Shown here: positions 23,380-31,573 of the stretch, one piece after another
Layout: every line of letters starts with the position of its first letter
Position numbering within the stretch: the first letter of the stretch is position 1
Assembly (NCBI GenBank): GCA_018061065.1
Contig: JAGOUV010000005.1
Coordinates: 1 to 43,021, forward strand
DNA: 43,021 nt
Direction: 5' to 3'
Origin: Candidatus Altimarinota bacterium
Lineage (GTDB): Bacteria; Patescibacteriota; Gracilibacteria; UBA1369; UM-FILTER-53-11
Program-made: the position numbers and the translations under genes
Notes under the pieces: generated by a model
Database searches by the model: none
Told to the model about the DNA's origin: nothing
Seen by the model: only the letters and a program-made list of their open reading frames with translations

Positions 23380-24273
23380 ATGGATTTTCAACGAATTCTT
23401 ACTGCTTTCCCTCGACTTAAGCAAAATGAGCTGCTAAAAAACCATTGTACCTTCCGCGTGGGAGGGCCGGCAGATCTGTTTTTTGAGTGGTTTAAGAAAG
23501 ATGATTTGCCTGCATTGCTGCAGTTTGCACAGCGTGACGGTATTCCCTATAAGGTTATTGGAAAGGGTACGAATACCCTTTTTACTGATAAAGGTTTCCG
23601 TGGGCTCATTATTAAAAATATGACAAATGGGCTGCAGATTATTGGAAATGACGTAATAGCAGATAGCGGGGTGCTTTTGGGGCAGGTTATTAAGGCGGCA
23701 GTGGAGCGTGGATTGACTGGACTTGAGCCGCTCTATGGCGTGCCGGGTTCGATCGGTGCGGCGGTTTGGGGAAATGCCGGGGTACCAAAAGCTCAAACGG
23801 GAAACTTCCTCAAACGTCTTACGGTTTATAATCCCCACACGGGTGCGGTAGGTCCCGTGCCTCGAGAGGTAGTTGAAATTGAATATCGGCATACCTCACT
23901 TCAGGATTCCGACGACATTATTATGGACGTGACACTGGGGTTATCAAAAGGCAGTACGGAGACCTCTAAAGAGCATATGAAAGAGGTTGATGAGATTCGT
24001 CGTGGCAAGCAGCCCACGGGATATACGGCCGGTTCTTTTTTCAAAAATCCTTCTCTGGAGCAGCCTGCTGGATGGTTAATCGATCAAGTGGGACTTAAAG
24101 GTAAACAAATAGGTGGAGCGCAGATCAGTCCTAAGCATGCGAATTTTTTTATGAATACAGGAACGGCCACTGCCGCTGATATTTTGGCACTGCGTGATCT
24201 GGCGGTAGAAGAAGTACAGAAAAAATTCGGAATTACTCTGGAAATGGAGGTTAAAATTGTGGGAGAGCGGTAA
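23380..24273 (+). CDS. murB: UDP-N-acetylenolpyruvoylglucosamine reductase
   Basis: An FAD enzyme reducing UDP-GlcNAc-enolpyruvate to UDP-MurNAc for peptidoglycan. At 297 residues it is a type II-like MurB length. FAD-binding motifs are HCTFRVGGPAD, GKGTNTLFTDKGFRGLII and GLEPLYGVPGSIGAAVWGNAG. The catalytic-domain blocks YRHTSLQ, GYTAGSFFKNP (catalytic Ser region) and ISPKHANFFMNTG are present. TATTAC (23365-23370) ends 9 nt before the ATG, giving a leaderless start. It lies just after the divergent tRNA-Thr. With murI in the same window this indicates a peptidoglycan-bearing envelope. Confidence 0.95.
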   Translation: MDFQRILTAFPRLKQNELLKNHCTFRVGGPADLFFEWFKKDDLPALLQFAQRDGIPYKVIGKGTNTLFTDKGFRGLIIKNMTNGLQIIGNDVIADSGVLLGQVIKAAVERGLTGLEPLYGVPGSIGAAVWGNAGVPKAQTGNFLKRLTVYNPHTGAVGPVPREVVEIEYRHTSLQDSDDIIMDVTLGLSKGSTETSKEHMKEVDEIRRGKQPTGYTAGSFFKNPSLEQPAGWLIDQVGLKGKQIGGAQISPKHANFFMNTGTATAADILALRDLAVEEVQKKFGITLEMEVKIVGER

Positions 24274-24347
24274 ATAATGCATGCATAATACTCATGGCTA
24301 TTCCGTCAATTAATAGTTGCCTTCTGTTTTTGACCTGATAGGGCACT

Positions 24348-24376
24348 TGCACCTACACTATGATTTGTGGTAATAT
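24348..24376 (+). promoter_or_regulatory. Promoter of the pilin-like gene (two overlapping)
   Basis: TTGCAC (24348-24353), a 17-bp spacer and TAATAT (24371-24376) with an extended TGG. A second possible promoter, TTGACC (24330-24335), 18 bp and TACACT (24354-24359), overlaps it. Tandem promoters fit a highly expressed small protein. Confidence 0.5.
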
Positions 24377-24403
24377 AACTTGATACCATTTAAAAAACAT
24401 ATT

Positions 24404-24799
24404 ATGAAAAGTATCAAAAAGGCTCTCGCGGTTACTGGAATTACTTCATTTGCAGCAATGCTCTTCAACGCTCTCGGCGTAGGAACTGCATTCGCTCAGG
24501 GTGTAATTAGCCAAGATCAAGACTCACCTAGCTTTATTACAAAGCTTTCAGGTGGTGCAACGGGCATCCGTGGCATTGTATTGGTTATCTTGGATTTCTT
24601 CCTTGGATTCCTTGGTTTGCTCGCGGTGATCATGGTGATCTACGGTGGCTTCCTTTATGTCAGCTCTGCTGGTAACGAGGACAATGTTAATAAGGCTAAG
24701 AAGATTCTTATGTATGCAGCAATCGGAATTATCCTTATCATCGTCTCATTCGCATTGGTGAACACAATCTTTGGCGCCGCTACTGGCCAGCCAGCGTAA
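24404..24799 (+). CDS. VirB2/TrbC-like pilin-type membrane protein
   Basis: 131 residues from MKSIKK (ATG at 24404; the upstream ATG at 24380 lies at the predicted transcription start). A Sec signal peptide ends near AFAQG. The mature protein has two long hydrophobic helices (about 57-82 and 99-122) joined by a short polar loop (SSAGNEDNVNKAKK), the layout of VirB2/TrbC major pilins. Similar small proteins are common in CPR genomes without a full type IV secretion system, and none is visible here, so the role is open. Codon use resembles the S-layer gene (TTC, GGT, GCT), suggesting high expression. Confidence 0.72.
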   Translation: MKSIKKALAVTGITSFAAMLFNALGVGTAFAQGVISQDQDSPSFITKLSGGATGIRGIVLVILDFFLGFLGLLAVIMVIYGGFLYVSSAGNEDNVNKAKKILMYAAIGIILIIVSFALVNTIFGAATGQPA

Positions 24800-24847
24800 G
24801 TTCATAGAGATAGTTGAAGAAAGAACCTTTTCATAATCAGGCAGAAA

Positions 24848-24876
24848 GGCCTCGTCGAAAGACGGGGTCTTTTTTA
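24848..24876 (+). terminator. Terminator of the pilin-like gene
   Basis: GGCCTCGTC-GAAA-GACGGGGTC (GAAA tetraloop, one wobble) followed by TTTTTTAT. Confidence 0.75.
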
Positions 24877-24994
24877 TAGGAATTCCATAATTCGGCTGCA
24901 AACAGTTCAAATCTCCTCAGCGTATTACTTAATACGCTATCGTCGATTTTTACCGTTTTCGCTCGAATTCTGAAATTCCTATTTCATCTCTCTC

Positions 24995-25528
24995 TCACGC
25001 CAGTGACGGTGTGGATTCAATTTTTGGTTCGAGTATTTTTTCCGCGGCTTTCTTTTTTTCAGTCGCGCTTTTGATGTAAATCCCCTCTTTCTCTATGCGC
25101 ACGATCGACTTGGCGGAAATTATTTTCTCATCGTATTGAAATACAAAAAAAGTTTTTGCCACATGCAGTGCGAGCAAGCTCATGAGATTTGTATTAATCA
25201 CATAATCCACCACGCGTCCCACATAGGTATTTGTTTTTTCTTCAAAAACTTTGCGCCATAAAATAGTCGATTCCTGCTCCTGCATAATAGTTTGTACGCG
25301 CATGACATCATCAAAAGGCACAATTGAATCGCGGCTATGCACCAGCATGTTTGCCCCAATATATTCAATATCCATAGGTACGATCATTTTTCTTTTTCCT
25401 ACGATAAAGCCCACTACCTTGCCATTTTCAGGATCGATAATAATATCGCGCACGAGTGCAATCGGTTGGCCGCCGCCGAACTCCTCTAGGACATGCATGC
25501 CTACGATCTCAGAAAAAAGTTTTTGCAT
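24995..25528 (-). CDS. PRC-barrel domain protein
   Basis: 177 residues, two PRC-barrel-like units. Residues ~1-75 have GMHVLEEFGGGQPIALVRDIIIDPENGKVVGFIV and ~85-155 have WRKVFEEKTNTYVGRVVDYVINTNLMSLLALHV, each ending in a strand like IVPFDDVMRV or IISAKSIVRIEKEGIYI. A charged C-terminal tail follows. PRC barrels occur in RNA-processing factors (RimM) and photosynthetic reaction centres, and as stand-alone proteins of unknown function. No enzyme motif is visible, and the surroundings give no further hint. Confidence 0.75.
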   Translation of the reverse strand: MQKLFSEIVGMHVLEEFGGGQPIALVRDIIIDPENGKVVGFIVGKRKMIVPMDIEYIGANMLVHSRDSIVPFDDVMRVQTIMQEQESTILWRKVFEEKTNTYVGRVVDYVINTNLMSLLALHVAKTFFVFQYDEKIISAKSIVRIEKEGIYIKSATEKKKAAEKILEPKIESTPSLA

Positions 25529-25547
25529 AGAAGTGATAACCTGTTGC

Positions 25548-25556
25548 TGGTATAAT
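25548..25556 (+). promoter_or_regulatory. Extended -10 promoter ahead of tRNA-Pro
   Basis: TGG-TATAAT (-10 at 25551-25556) points toward tRNA-Pro. No good -35 is visible at the expected distance. It would give a ~155-nt 5' leader before the tRNA. Confidence 0.35.
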
Positions 25557-25639
25557 ATAGATGAAAAGAAAAAGCTGAAAGCTTGCGTATGGGGTTTATT
25601 TCACCTAAGATCTCCAGCGTGAACGGTAAGAATCAGTTC

Positions 25640-25712
25640 TTCCTTATTGCGAGCGCACGGCGCGAGACGAGTGAAGAATCTGGCTCGGCCAGTTCTGAAC
25701 GAAGTTGAGCTT
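25640..25712. repeat. Possible degenerate dispersed intergenic repeat
   Basis: The segment with TTGCGAGCGC...GAGTGAAGAATCTGG and GTTCTGAACGAAGTT has the composition and wording of short intergenic repeats seen in many bacterial genomes (variants of GCGAGCGAAGCGAAGAATCT). No second copy is present in this window, so repeat status is inferred only from resemblance. Confidence 0.25.
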
Positions 25713-25718
25713 ATAAAG

Positions 25719-25795
25719 CGGGGTGTGGCGAAGTTGGCTATCGCGCCTGGTTTGGGACCAGGAGGCCCTGGGTTCGAGTCCCAGCACCCCGACCA
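25719..25795 (+). tRNA. tRNA-Pro (anticodon UGG)
   Basis: A 77-base tRNA. The acceptor CGGGGTG pairs with CACCCCG; discriminator A and encoded CCA. The anticodon arm CCTGGTTTGGGACCAGG gives TGG. The T-arm is GGGTTCGAGTCCC. Confidence 0.95.
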
Positions 25796-25834
25796 ATAGT
25801 ATAAACGCAGTAAGTTTATGCTTATTGAGCATAA

Positions 25835-25863
25835 TTGCTAAAATAGCGTAAATATGGTATAAT
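25835..25863 (+). promoter_or_regulatory. Promoter of the two-repeat secreted protein gene
   Basis: TTGCTA (25835-25840), a 17-bp spacer and TATAAT (25858-25863) with extended TGG. The leader is about 18 nt, A-rich, without a Shine-Dalgarno. Confidence 0.6.
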
Positions 25864-25888
25864 TTAGCTAATATAAATAACAAAAAAT

Positions 25889-26683
25889 ATGAAAACAAAT
25901 TTAAATCTCAAAGCTACCATGGGAGTATGCCTTGCCGTCGCTTTAATAAGCGTTGCGGTCTTTACGGGCACGGGTCAGCAGTATCGCGGCAGCGCGCCGG
26001 TTCTTGATACAGCTCCTCGAGTTATTTCCCGGGTGAATACTCCTGATCGTCCGGAAACAGTGCAGGTGCCACACTGGATGGAAGATATTAACGATGAACT
26101 ATTAGTTCAGGGAGAAAATATTTCCGTAAGCGTTCGCAATCCAATGCAGTGGCATGTGGGCGAAACCTACCGTGTCGATAAAACAAGTGATGCAACAATT
26201 ACTACGCAGTGTACGGTTACTCAAATTGTTGTTTCATCAATTCGCTGTACGGTAAATCGCGCTGCAGCAATAAGTGACTTTGCTGATGCAATTACGCTCA
26301 CTATTATTCCTCAGGATCCTGTGGAGCCAGCAAACCCAGGCTTTCCAGATACAGTAGAGGTTCCCCACTGGCTTGAGACTATATTTGACGATCAACTGAC
26401 TCAGGGTGAGGCGGTACTTATCAGTGTGCGTCGTCCTGCTGGCTACCATGCCGGCGAGATGTATCGTATTACTAAAGCAAGTAATAACGCTGTTTCAACA
26501 ACATGTACCGTGAACGCAGTGGTAGGCGGATCTATCAACTGCTCTGTAAATGGTGGCAATGCACTCATTAGCGACTTAACTGACGCTATTACCGTGAGTT
26601 TTATGAGTCCTGCTCCGGGACAGCGAATGGTACCGATTAGTGAAATTCTAAAACAACCACTTCCTCGCATTCCACGCCGCTAA
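25889..26683 (+). CDS. Secreted protein with two copies of a Cys-pair domain
   Basis: 264 residues. An N-terminal hydrophobic signal or anchor (about 8-27) is followed by two homologous ~83-residue units, residues 58-140 and 156-239. Each starts VPHW(M/L)E and continues with QGE, a GE-x-Y-R strand, a Cys pair exactly 12 apart (C108/C120 and C206/C218, in CTV...C(T/S)V) and (A/L)ISD-x-x-DAIT. They look like beta-sandwich units closed by a disulfide. The same pattern occurs once in the giant surface protein at 35900-40450 (residues ~807-886). I know no name for it. It is probably a cell-surface protein interacting with, or derived from, the S-layer-type protein. Confidence 0.72.
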   Translation: MKTNLNLKATMGVCLAVALISVAVFTGTGQQYRGSAPVLDTAPRVISRVNTPDRPETVQVPHWMEDINDELLVQGENISVSVRNPMQWHVGETYRVDKTSDATITTQCTVTQIVVSSIRCTVNRAAAISDFADAITLTIIPQDPVEPANPGFPDTVEVPHWLETIFDDQLTQGEAVLISVRRPAGYHAGEMYRITKASNNAVSTTCTVNAVVGGSINCSVNGGNALISDLTDAITVSFMSPAPGQRMVPISEILKQPLPRIPRR

Positions 26684-26702
26684 ATTATTAACGCAAAACA
26701 AA

Positions 26703-26742
26703 AAAGAGCGAGTCTGCCTTCATTGGCGGGTTCGCTCTTTCT
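26703..26742. terminator. Bidirectional terminator between convergent genes
   Basis: AAAGAGCGA (26703-26711) pairs with TCGCTCTTT (26732-26740), with additional inner pairing. A-run before and T-run after allow function on both strands, serving the secreted protein gene (+) and the yqeY-type gene (-). Confidence 0.65.
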
Positions 26743-26748
26743 AAATTC

Positions 26749-27201
26749 TTACGCAGGAAGTAATTCACGCACAATTTTATTTACCAACTGACCATCGGCC
26801 TTTCCTTTTACTTTTGGCATAAGTCCCCCCATTACCTTCCCAATTTCTTTTTGGCTTGTTGCACCTGTTGCAGCAATGACCTCTGCGACGACTACCCGAA
26901 TTTCCTCTTCACTCATTTGGGCGGGCAAGTACGTAGCCAAAATCGCCGCCTCAGACTCTTCTTTATCAGCTAAATCTTTGCGACCACCTTGGATATACAC
27001 CTGCGCAGCTTCCTTGCGCTGCTTCACTTCTTTGCCAATAATAGTGAGCACTTCTTCATCGCTGATATCTTTTTTTGCTCCACCGGAAACTTCGAATTTC
27101 ATAATGGCTGCTTTTGCCATTCGGAGTACATCCACCTTTTCTTTTTCACCGGCTTTCATGGCCGTTAGCATGTCCTGTTGGAGTTGTTCTTTAAGTTTCA
27201 T
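26749..27201 (-). CDS. yqeY: GatB/YqeY domain protein
   Basis: 150 residues, the usual size of stand-alone YqeY. MKLKEQLQQDMLTAMKAGEKEKVDVLRMAKAAI is the typical start, with the mid-section EESEAAILATYLPAQMSEEEI and the C-terminal GKVMGGLMPKVKGKADGQLVNKIVRELL. The fold is the tRNA-binding tail domain of GatB, so a role in tRNA-dependent amidation is suspected from homology but not established. TATAGT (minus strand, 27208-27213) ends 6 nt before the ATG. The divergent neighbour shares this small promoter region. Confidence 0.9.
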   Translation of the reverse strand: MKLKEQLQQDMLTAMKAGEKEKVDVLRMAKAAIMKFEVSGGAKKDISDEEVLTIIGKEVKQRKEAAQVYIQGGRKDLADKEESEAAILATYLPAQMSEEEIRVVVAEVIAATGATSQKEIGKVMGGLMPKVKGKADGQLVNKIVRELLPA

Positions 27202-27239
27202 GGCTTAACTATACACTAAAATTATGCTAAAATGATGGG

Positions 27240-27677
27240 ATGAGTGAAACTCCTGAACAAATTAAACTCGCTAAGGTAAGCTATCCCGAAATGCTGGATG
27301 CGATAGCGCGTTTTTTTACTGTTCCTGAGGGCAGTGCCATGCAGGTGGTAGAGAGGATGAGAGCCATTACGAGACCAGCCCGAGGAAAGTTGGGGCCGGT
27401 TACAGATCACTGGGATACATTGGAAAGCGATGCGCAATTTGATGTTGAGTCGGTAGATGATTATGTAGTTATGAAAATTATTTTTCCCGATAATCCAGGT
27501 TCACTTTGGCATTACAAAATCACCTCCGGGGGAATGGGTACGGCGGGGGGTATACGTGTGCCTTTGTTGAATTTTGAAAAATTCATGGCACGAAAAAGCG
27601 TACCTTCAGGCAAACAAACTACAGGATTTACTGCGAGTGTTAACCGTGGAATGGATGGCTACACGGACGAAAAATAA
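27240..27677 (+). CDS. Unknown soluble protein (145 aa)
   Basis: 145 residues, no signal peptide or TM. Motifs include DDYVVMKIIFPDNPGSLWHYKI, and a Gly-rich turn GGMGTAGGIRVP. No family recognised. The extended -10 TGC-TAAAAT (27225-27233) ends 6 nt before the ATG and lies back to back with the yqeY promoter. It ends 4 nt before the convergent ppdK stop. Confidence 0.58.
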   Translation: MSETPEQIKLAKVSYPEMLDAIARFFTVPEGSAMQVVERMRAITRPARGKLGPVTDHWDTLESDAQFDVESVDDYVVMKIIFPDNPGSLWHYKITSGGMGTAGGIRVPLLNFEKFMARKSVPSGKQTTGFTASVNRGMDGYTDEK

Positions 27678-27681
27678 TCTC

Positions 27682-30288
27682 CTACCTTACATCATTGATA
27701 GCTGCTTGTGCTGCGGCTAGTTTTGCAATAGGTACGCGGTAGGGTGAGCAGCTTACATAATCGAGTCCGATTTGATGGCAGAATTCAACGGACAATGGCT
27801 CACCGCCGTGTTCTCCACAGATGCCGATCTCTAAATTTGGCTTCACCTTTCTACCTAATTGCACCGCAATCTTCATCAACTGACCCACACCTTTTTGATC
27901 GATCGTTTCTGTAGGGTCACGTTCCATGAGCACTTTTTCCAGATATGTTGGCAAAAATTTTCCTGCGTCATCGCGTGAAATACCGTAGGTCATTTGAGTG
28001 AGATCATTCGTTCCAAAAGAGAAAAAGTCAGCATACTGTGCGATCTCATCTGCCGTGAGACACGCGCGTGGCAGCTCGATCATCGTTCCAATTTTTATCG
28101 GGAAGGTAATTTTCTTCTGGTACTTTGCAATAACTTGCTCTGTTAATTTTCGCATTAATTTAAGTTCGGCTGCCATACCAACAATTGGAATTTCAATTTC
28201 GGGAAGCACCTTAATCCCCCGTTTACTTACCTTAATTGCTGCCTCAATAATTGCCTGAACTTGCATTTCGTAAATCTCAGGATACGTCACACCCAAGCGG
28301 CAACCGCGATGTCCCAGCATCGGATTAATTTCGTGTAATTGCTGTGAAGCGCGCTGGAGCATTTCTATACTTACTCCCATATTTTCCGAGACCACTTGTA
28401 ATTGCTTATCGGTTTGTGGAATAAATTCATGGAGAGGTGGATCGAGTAAGCGAATCGTCACCGGAAATCCATCCATGACTTTAAAAATCCCCTCAAAATC
28501 ACCGCGCTGAAGCGGTAGTAATTTTTGCAGTGCCTCTAAACGTCCGGCTGTATCTTTTGCCAAAATCATCTCGCGAATTTTTGGAATACGATCTTCTTCA
28601 AAAAACATATGTTCAGTTCTGCATAGTCCAATTCCCTCAGCACCAAACTCGCGTGCGACCGCTACATCCAAAGGCGTATCAGCATTGGTACGTACTTTGA
28701 GCGTGCGATAGTCGTCTACCCATTTCATAAACTCAACAAATTCCTTGCTCATCTTTGGCTCTTGCAAGGCCACTTCACCCAAAATAATTTCGCCCGTGCT
28801 TCCATTTAGGGTAATCAAATCCCCCTGTTTAATTGTCATATCGCCACAGTGGAAAATATTCCGTGAGTAATCAACTTCAACATCTGCACAACCTGCGATA
28901 CAACATTTTCCCATGCCGCGGCATACCACCGCTGCGTGCGACGTCATACCTCCCGTTGAAGTTAAAATTCCCTGCGCTGCAAACATCCCCTGAATATCTT
29001 CTGGTGACGTTTCTTTGCGTACTAGAATCACTTTTTCGCCGTTTTCCGTCCATTCTACCGCCTTCTCAGGAGAGAAGACCACCTTGCCCGTTGCAGCCCC
29101 CGGTGACGCAGGCAAACCCTTTCCAATGACATCACCCTTGTGATTATCCGGAATCATCGGATGTAATAGTTGATTAAGCTGAAGCGGGTTTACGAGTAAT
29201 AATGCTTCTTTTTTCGTCACCAGTTTTTCGCGCACCATGTCAGTTGCAATTTTTAATCCTGCCTGTGCAGTCCGTTTACCATTTCTACTTTGGAGAATAA
29301 AAAGCTTCCCCTCCTCAACGGTAAATTCAATGTCCTGCATATTTTTATAATGACGTTCCAGTTTTTTCTGAATCGTCATCAGCTGAGCAAAAACCTTCGG
29401 CATAATTTTTTTAAGCTCTGAAATTTTCTGCGGCGTACGAATTCCCGCTACAACATCTTCACCCTGTGCATTGATTAGAAATTCACCATAAAATTCTTTT
29501 GCACCGGTAGAAGGGTTTCGCGTAAATGCCACACCCGTGCCCGATGTATTGCCCATATTTCCAAATACCATGCTCTGCACATTTACCGCGGTTCCTAGTA
29601 GTCCGGTAATTTTATTAATCTTTCGGTACGCCTTTGCACGCTCACTATTCCAAGAATGAAACACGGCTACAATGGCTTGCTGTAGCTGATCATACGGATC
29701 TTCAGGAAAATCTTTACCTGAGCTTTTTTTGACTATCCATTTAAATGTCTGCACTAATTCCTGTAATTCTTCTACGTTTAAATCAGTATCATTTTTTAGA
29801 TTTCGCTTTGCTTTTACTTTCTCAATAGCGGCCTCAAATTTTTCATATGCTACTTCCATAACTACATCACCAAACATGCTCACAAATCGACGATACGCAT
29901 CCCAGCAGAATCGTTTGTTCTTCGTTTTTTTAACAAGAGCCTCAACCGTTTTATCATTGAGTCCTAAATTCAAAATGGTATCCATCATGCCCGGCATAGA
30001 GATTGCCGCACCAGAACGCACAGAAACAAGGAGTGGATTTTTTGATGAACCAAATCCCTTCCCCGTTTCCTTTTCTAGCGTCTTCATAAACTTCGCCGTC
30101 GTTTGCCAGAATTGTTTTGGCACATCACGATGCTCCATGTAGTACGCGCAGGCCTCTGTTGTAATAGTGAAGCCTGGAGGCACTGGAAGTCCAACGGATG
30201 TCATCTCTGCAAGCACCGCGCCTTTACCGCCACGCAATTCCCTACTTTGTGAATCCTTATCTTTAAAATTAAAGAGAAATTGCTTCAT
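27682..30288 (-). CDS. ppdK: Pyruvate, phosphate dikinase
   Basis: It interconverts pyruvate + ATP + Pi and PEP + AMP + PPi. 868 residues from MKQFLFNF (30288), just 4 nt after the gdh stop; the upstream Met at 30306 would overlap gdh. The N-terminal ATP-grasp is RGGKGAVLAEMTSVGLPVPPGFTIT. The phosphohistidine swivel domain carries TSTGGMTSHAAVVCRGMGKCCI. The C-terminal PEP/pyruvate barrel shows EGIGLCRTEHMFFE, GTMIELPRACL, FFSFGTNDLTQMTYG and the catalytic-Cys motif GICGEHGG. Usual length is ~875-880. No Shine-Dalgarno is present, so coupling to gdh is likely. Confidence 0.96.
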   Translation of the reverse strand: MKQFLFNFKDKDSQSRELRGGKGAVLAEMTSVGLPVPPGFTITTEACAYYMEHRDVPKQFWQTTAKFMKTLEKETGKGFGSSKNPLLVSVRSGAAISMPGMMDTILNLGLNDKTVEALVKKTKNKRFCWDAYRRFVSMFGDVVMEVAYEKFEAAIEKVKAKRNLKNDTDLNVEELQELVQTFKWIVKKSSGKDFPEDPYDQLQQAIVAVFHSWNSERAKAYRKINKITGLLGTAVNVQSMVFGNMGNTSGTGVAFTRNPSTGAKEFYGEFLINAQGEDVVAGIRTPQKISELKKIMPKVFAQLMTIQKKLERHYKNMQDIEFTVEEGKLFILQSRNGKRTAQAGLKIATDMVREKLVTKKEALLLVNPLQLNQLLHPMIPDNHKGDVIGKGLPASPGAATGKVVFSPEKAVEWTENGEKVILVRKETSPEDIQGMFAAQGILTSTGGMTSHAAVVCRGMGKCCIAGCADVEVDYSRNIFHCGDMTIKQGDLITLNGSTGEIILGEVALQEPKMSKEFVEFMKWVDDYRTLKVRTNADTPLDVAVAREFGAEGIGLCRTEHMFFEEDRIPKIREMILAKDTAGRLEALQKLLPLQRGDFEGIFKVMDGFPVTIRLLDPPLHEFIPQTDKQLQVVSENMGVSIEMLQRASQQLHEINPMLGHRGCRLGVTYPEIYEMQVQAIIEAAIKVSKRGIKVLPEIEIPIVGMAAELKLMRKLTEQVIAKYQKKITFPIKIGTMIELPRACLTADEIAQYADFFSFGTNDLTQMTYGISRDDAGKFLPTYLEKVLMERDPTETIDQKGVGQLMKIAVQLGRKVKPNLEIGICGEHGGEPLSVEFCHQIGLDYVSCSPYRVPIAKLAAAQAAINDVR

Positions 30289-30292
30289 ATAT

Positions 30293-31564
30293 TTAGATAA
30301 TTCCACGTGACTTCATCATTCCAGAAAGACGCTCAAAAGCAGTTATAAATGCTCCCATGCGCAGTGAACAGTTATATTTTTTGCTTGCGCCATATACCCG
30401 TTTCCACGACTCACACATAATAATTTCTAATCGTTTCTGTACTTCCTCTCGTGTCCAATAATAATTCATCAAGTTCTGTACCCACTCAAAATAACTTACC
30501 GTCACGCCACCGGCATTCGCCAAAATATCGGGAATAACCATGATGCCACGTTTATTTAAAATATCGTCTGCCTCAGCGCTTAAAGGTCCATTCGCGAGCT
30601 CTAAAATAATCTTCGCTTTTACATTATTCGCATTTGCACTCGTGATCTGATTCTCAAGTGCAGATACCACTAATATGTCGCAATCCAATTCAAGCAATTG
30701 TTCATTCGTTACGCGGTCGCACGTAGTTCCTTTTGCAACATGATAATCTTTGCCACCAACAGTACACTCATGGATTGAACCTTTTTCTAATTTACATTTC
30801 ATTGCATTAACAACGTGAATACCTTCTTCACAGTGAATGCCACCCTTTGAATCAGAAACTGCAATTACTTTAAATCCTGCCGCTTCTAAAATTTGAGCAG
30901 CATTTGCACCAGCATTTCCAAATCCTTGAATAACGACGCGGGTTGTTTTTGGATCAATTCCCTTTTCTTTAACAATTTCATTCAGCACATAATAACCACC
31001 CTGAGCAGTTGCCGTATCACGTCCGAGTGAGCCACCGATGCTCAAAGGCTTTCCCGTGACTACCCCGAGCGCATTGTGTCCAACCTGCTTTGAGTACTCA
31101 TCTGCAACCCATGCCATGATCTGGCCATCCGTGTTTACATCGGGTGCAGGAACGTCTTTGTCTGGCCCAATAAATGGTGCAATCTTCTGAGTATACGAAC
31201 GAGTAAGCCGCTCTAACTCACCTTTTGAGAGCTGTTTAGGATCAACAATAATTCCTCCCTTTCCTCCACCGAGGGGAATACCCACGACGGCGCACTTAAA
31301 TGTCATGAGGGTAGCCAACGCTTTCACCTCTTCCATGTCCACATTGGGGTGATAACGTATACCTCCCTTGAATGGTCCGGGCACATCACAGTGTTGTACG
31401 CGGAATCCAGTAAAAACTTTTAACTCGCCAGAATCCATGCGAATCGGCATGCTTACCTGGATGATTCTTTGCGGGTTACTTAAAATGGCCTTCGCTTCTG
31501 TAGAAAGGCTCATTATTTCAGAAGACTGCTCAATCAGATTGAGGGTATTTTGGAAGAAGTTCAT
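30293..31564 (-). CDS. gdhA: Glutamate dehydrogenase (Glu/Leu/Phe/Val family)
   Basis: NAD(P)-dependent interconversion of glutamate and 2-oxoglutarate + ammonia. 423 residues, the hexameric ~45 kDa type. The substrate domain is GPFKGGIRYHPNVDMEEVKALATLMTFKCAVVGIPLGGGKGGI (catalytic Lys in GGGKGGI). PAPDVNTDGQIMAW contains the catalytic Asp. The Rossmann domain shows GFGNAGANAAQIL. ELANGPLSAEADDIL and ILANAGGVTVSYFEWVQN are also typical. Co-directional with ppdK (4-nt gap) and 9 nt after the kinase-like gene. The family also uses Leu/Phe/Val, so the substrate is likely but not certain. Confidence 0.94.
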   Translation of the reverse strand: MNFFQNTLNLIEQSSEIMSLSTEAKAILSNPQRIIQVSMPIRMDSGELKVFTGFRVQHCDVPGPFKGGIRYHPNVDMEEVKALATLMTFKCAVVGIPLGGGKGGIIVDPKQLSKGELERLTRSYTQKIAPFIGPDKDVPAPDVNTDGQIMAWVADEYSKQVGHNALGVVTGKPLSIGGSLGRDTATAQGGYYVLNEIVKEKGIDPKTTRVVIQGFGNAGANAAQILEAAGFKVIAVSDSKGGIHCEEGIHVVNAMKCKLEKGSIHECTVGGKDYHVAKGTTCDRVTNEQLLELDCDILVVSALENQITSANANNVKAKIILELANGPLSAEADDILNKRGIMVIPDILANAGGVTVSYFEWVQNLMNYYWTREEVQKRLEIIMCESWKRVYGASKKYNCSLRMGAFITAFERLSGMMKSRGII

Positions 31565-31573
31565 GGTCAGAGG

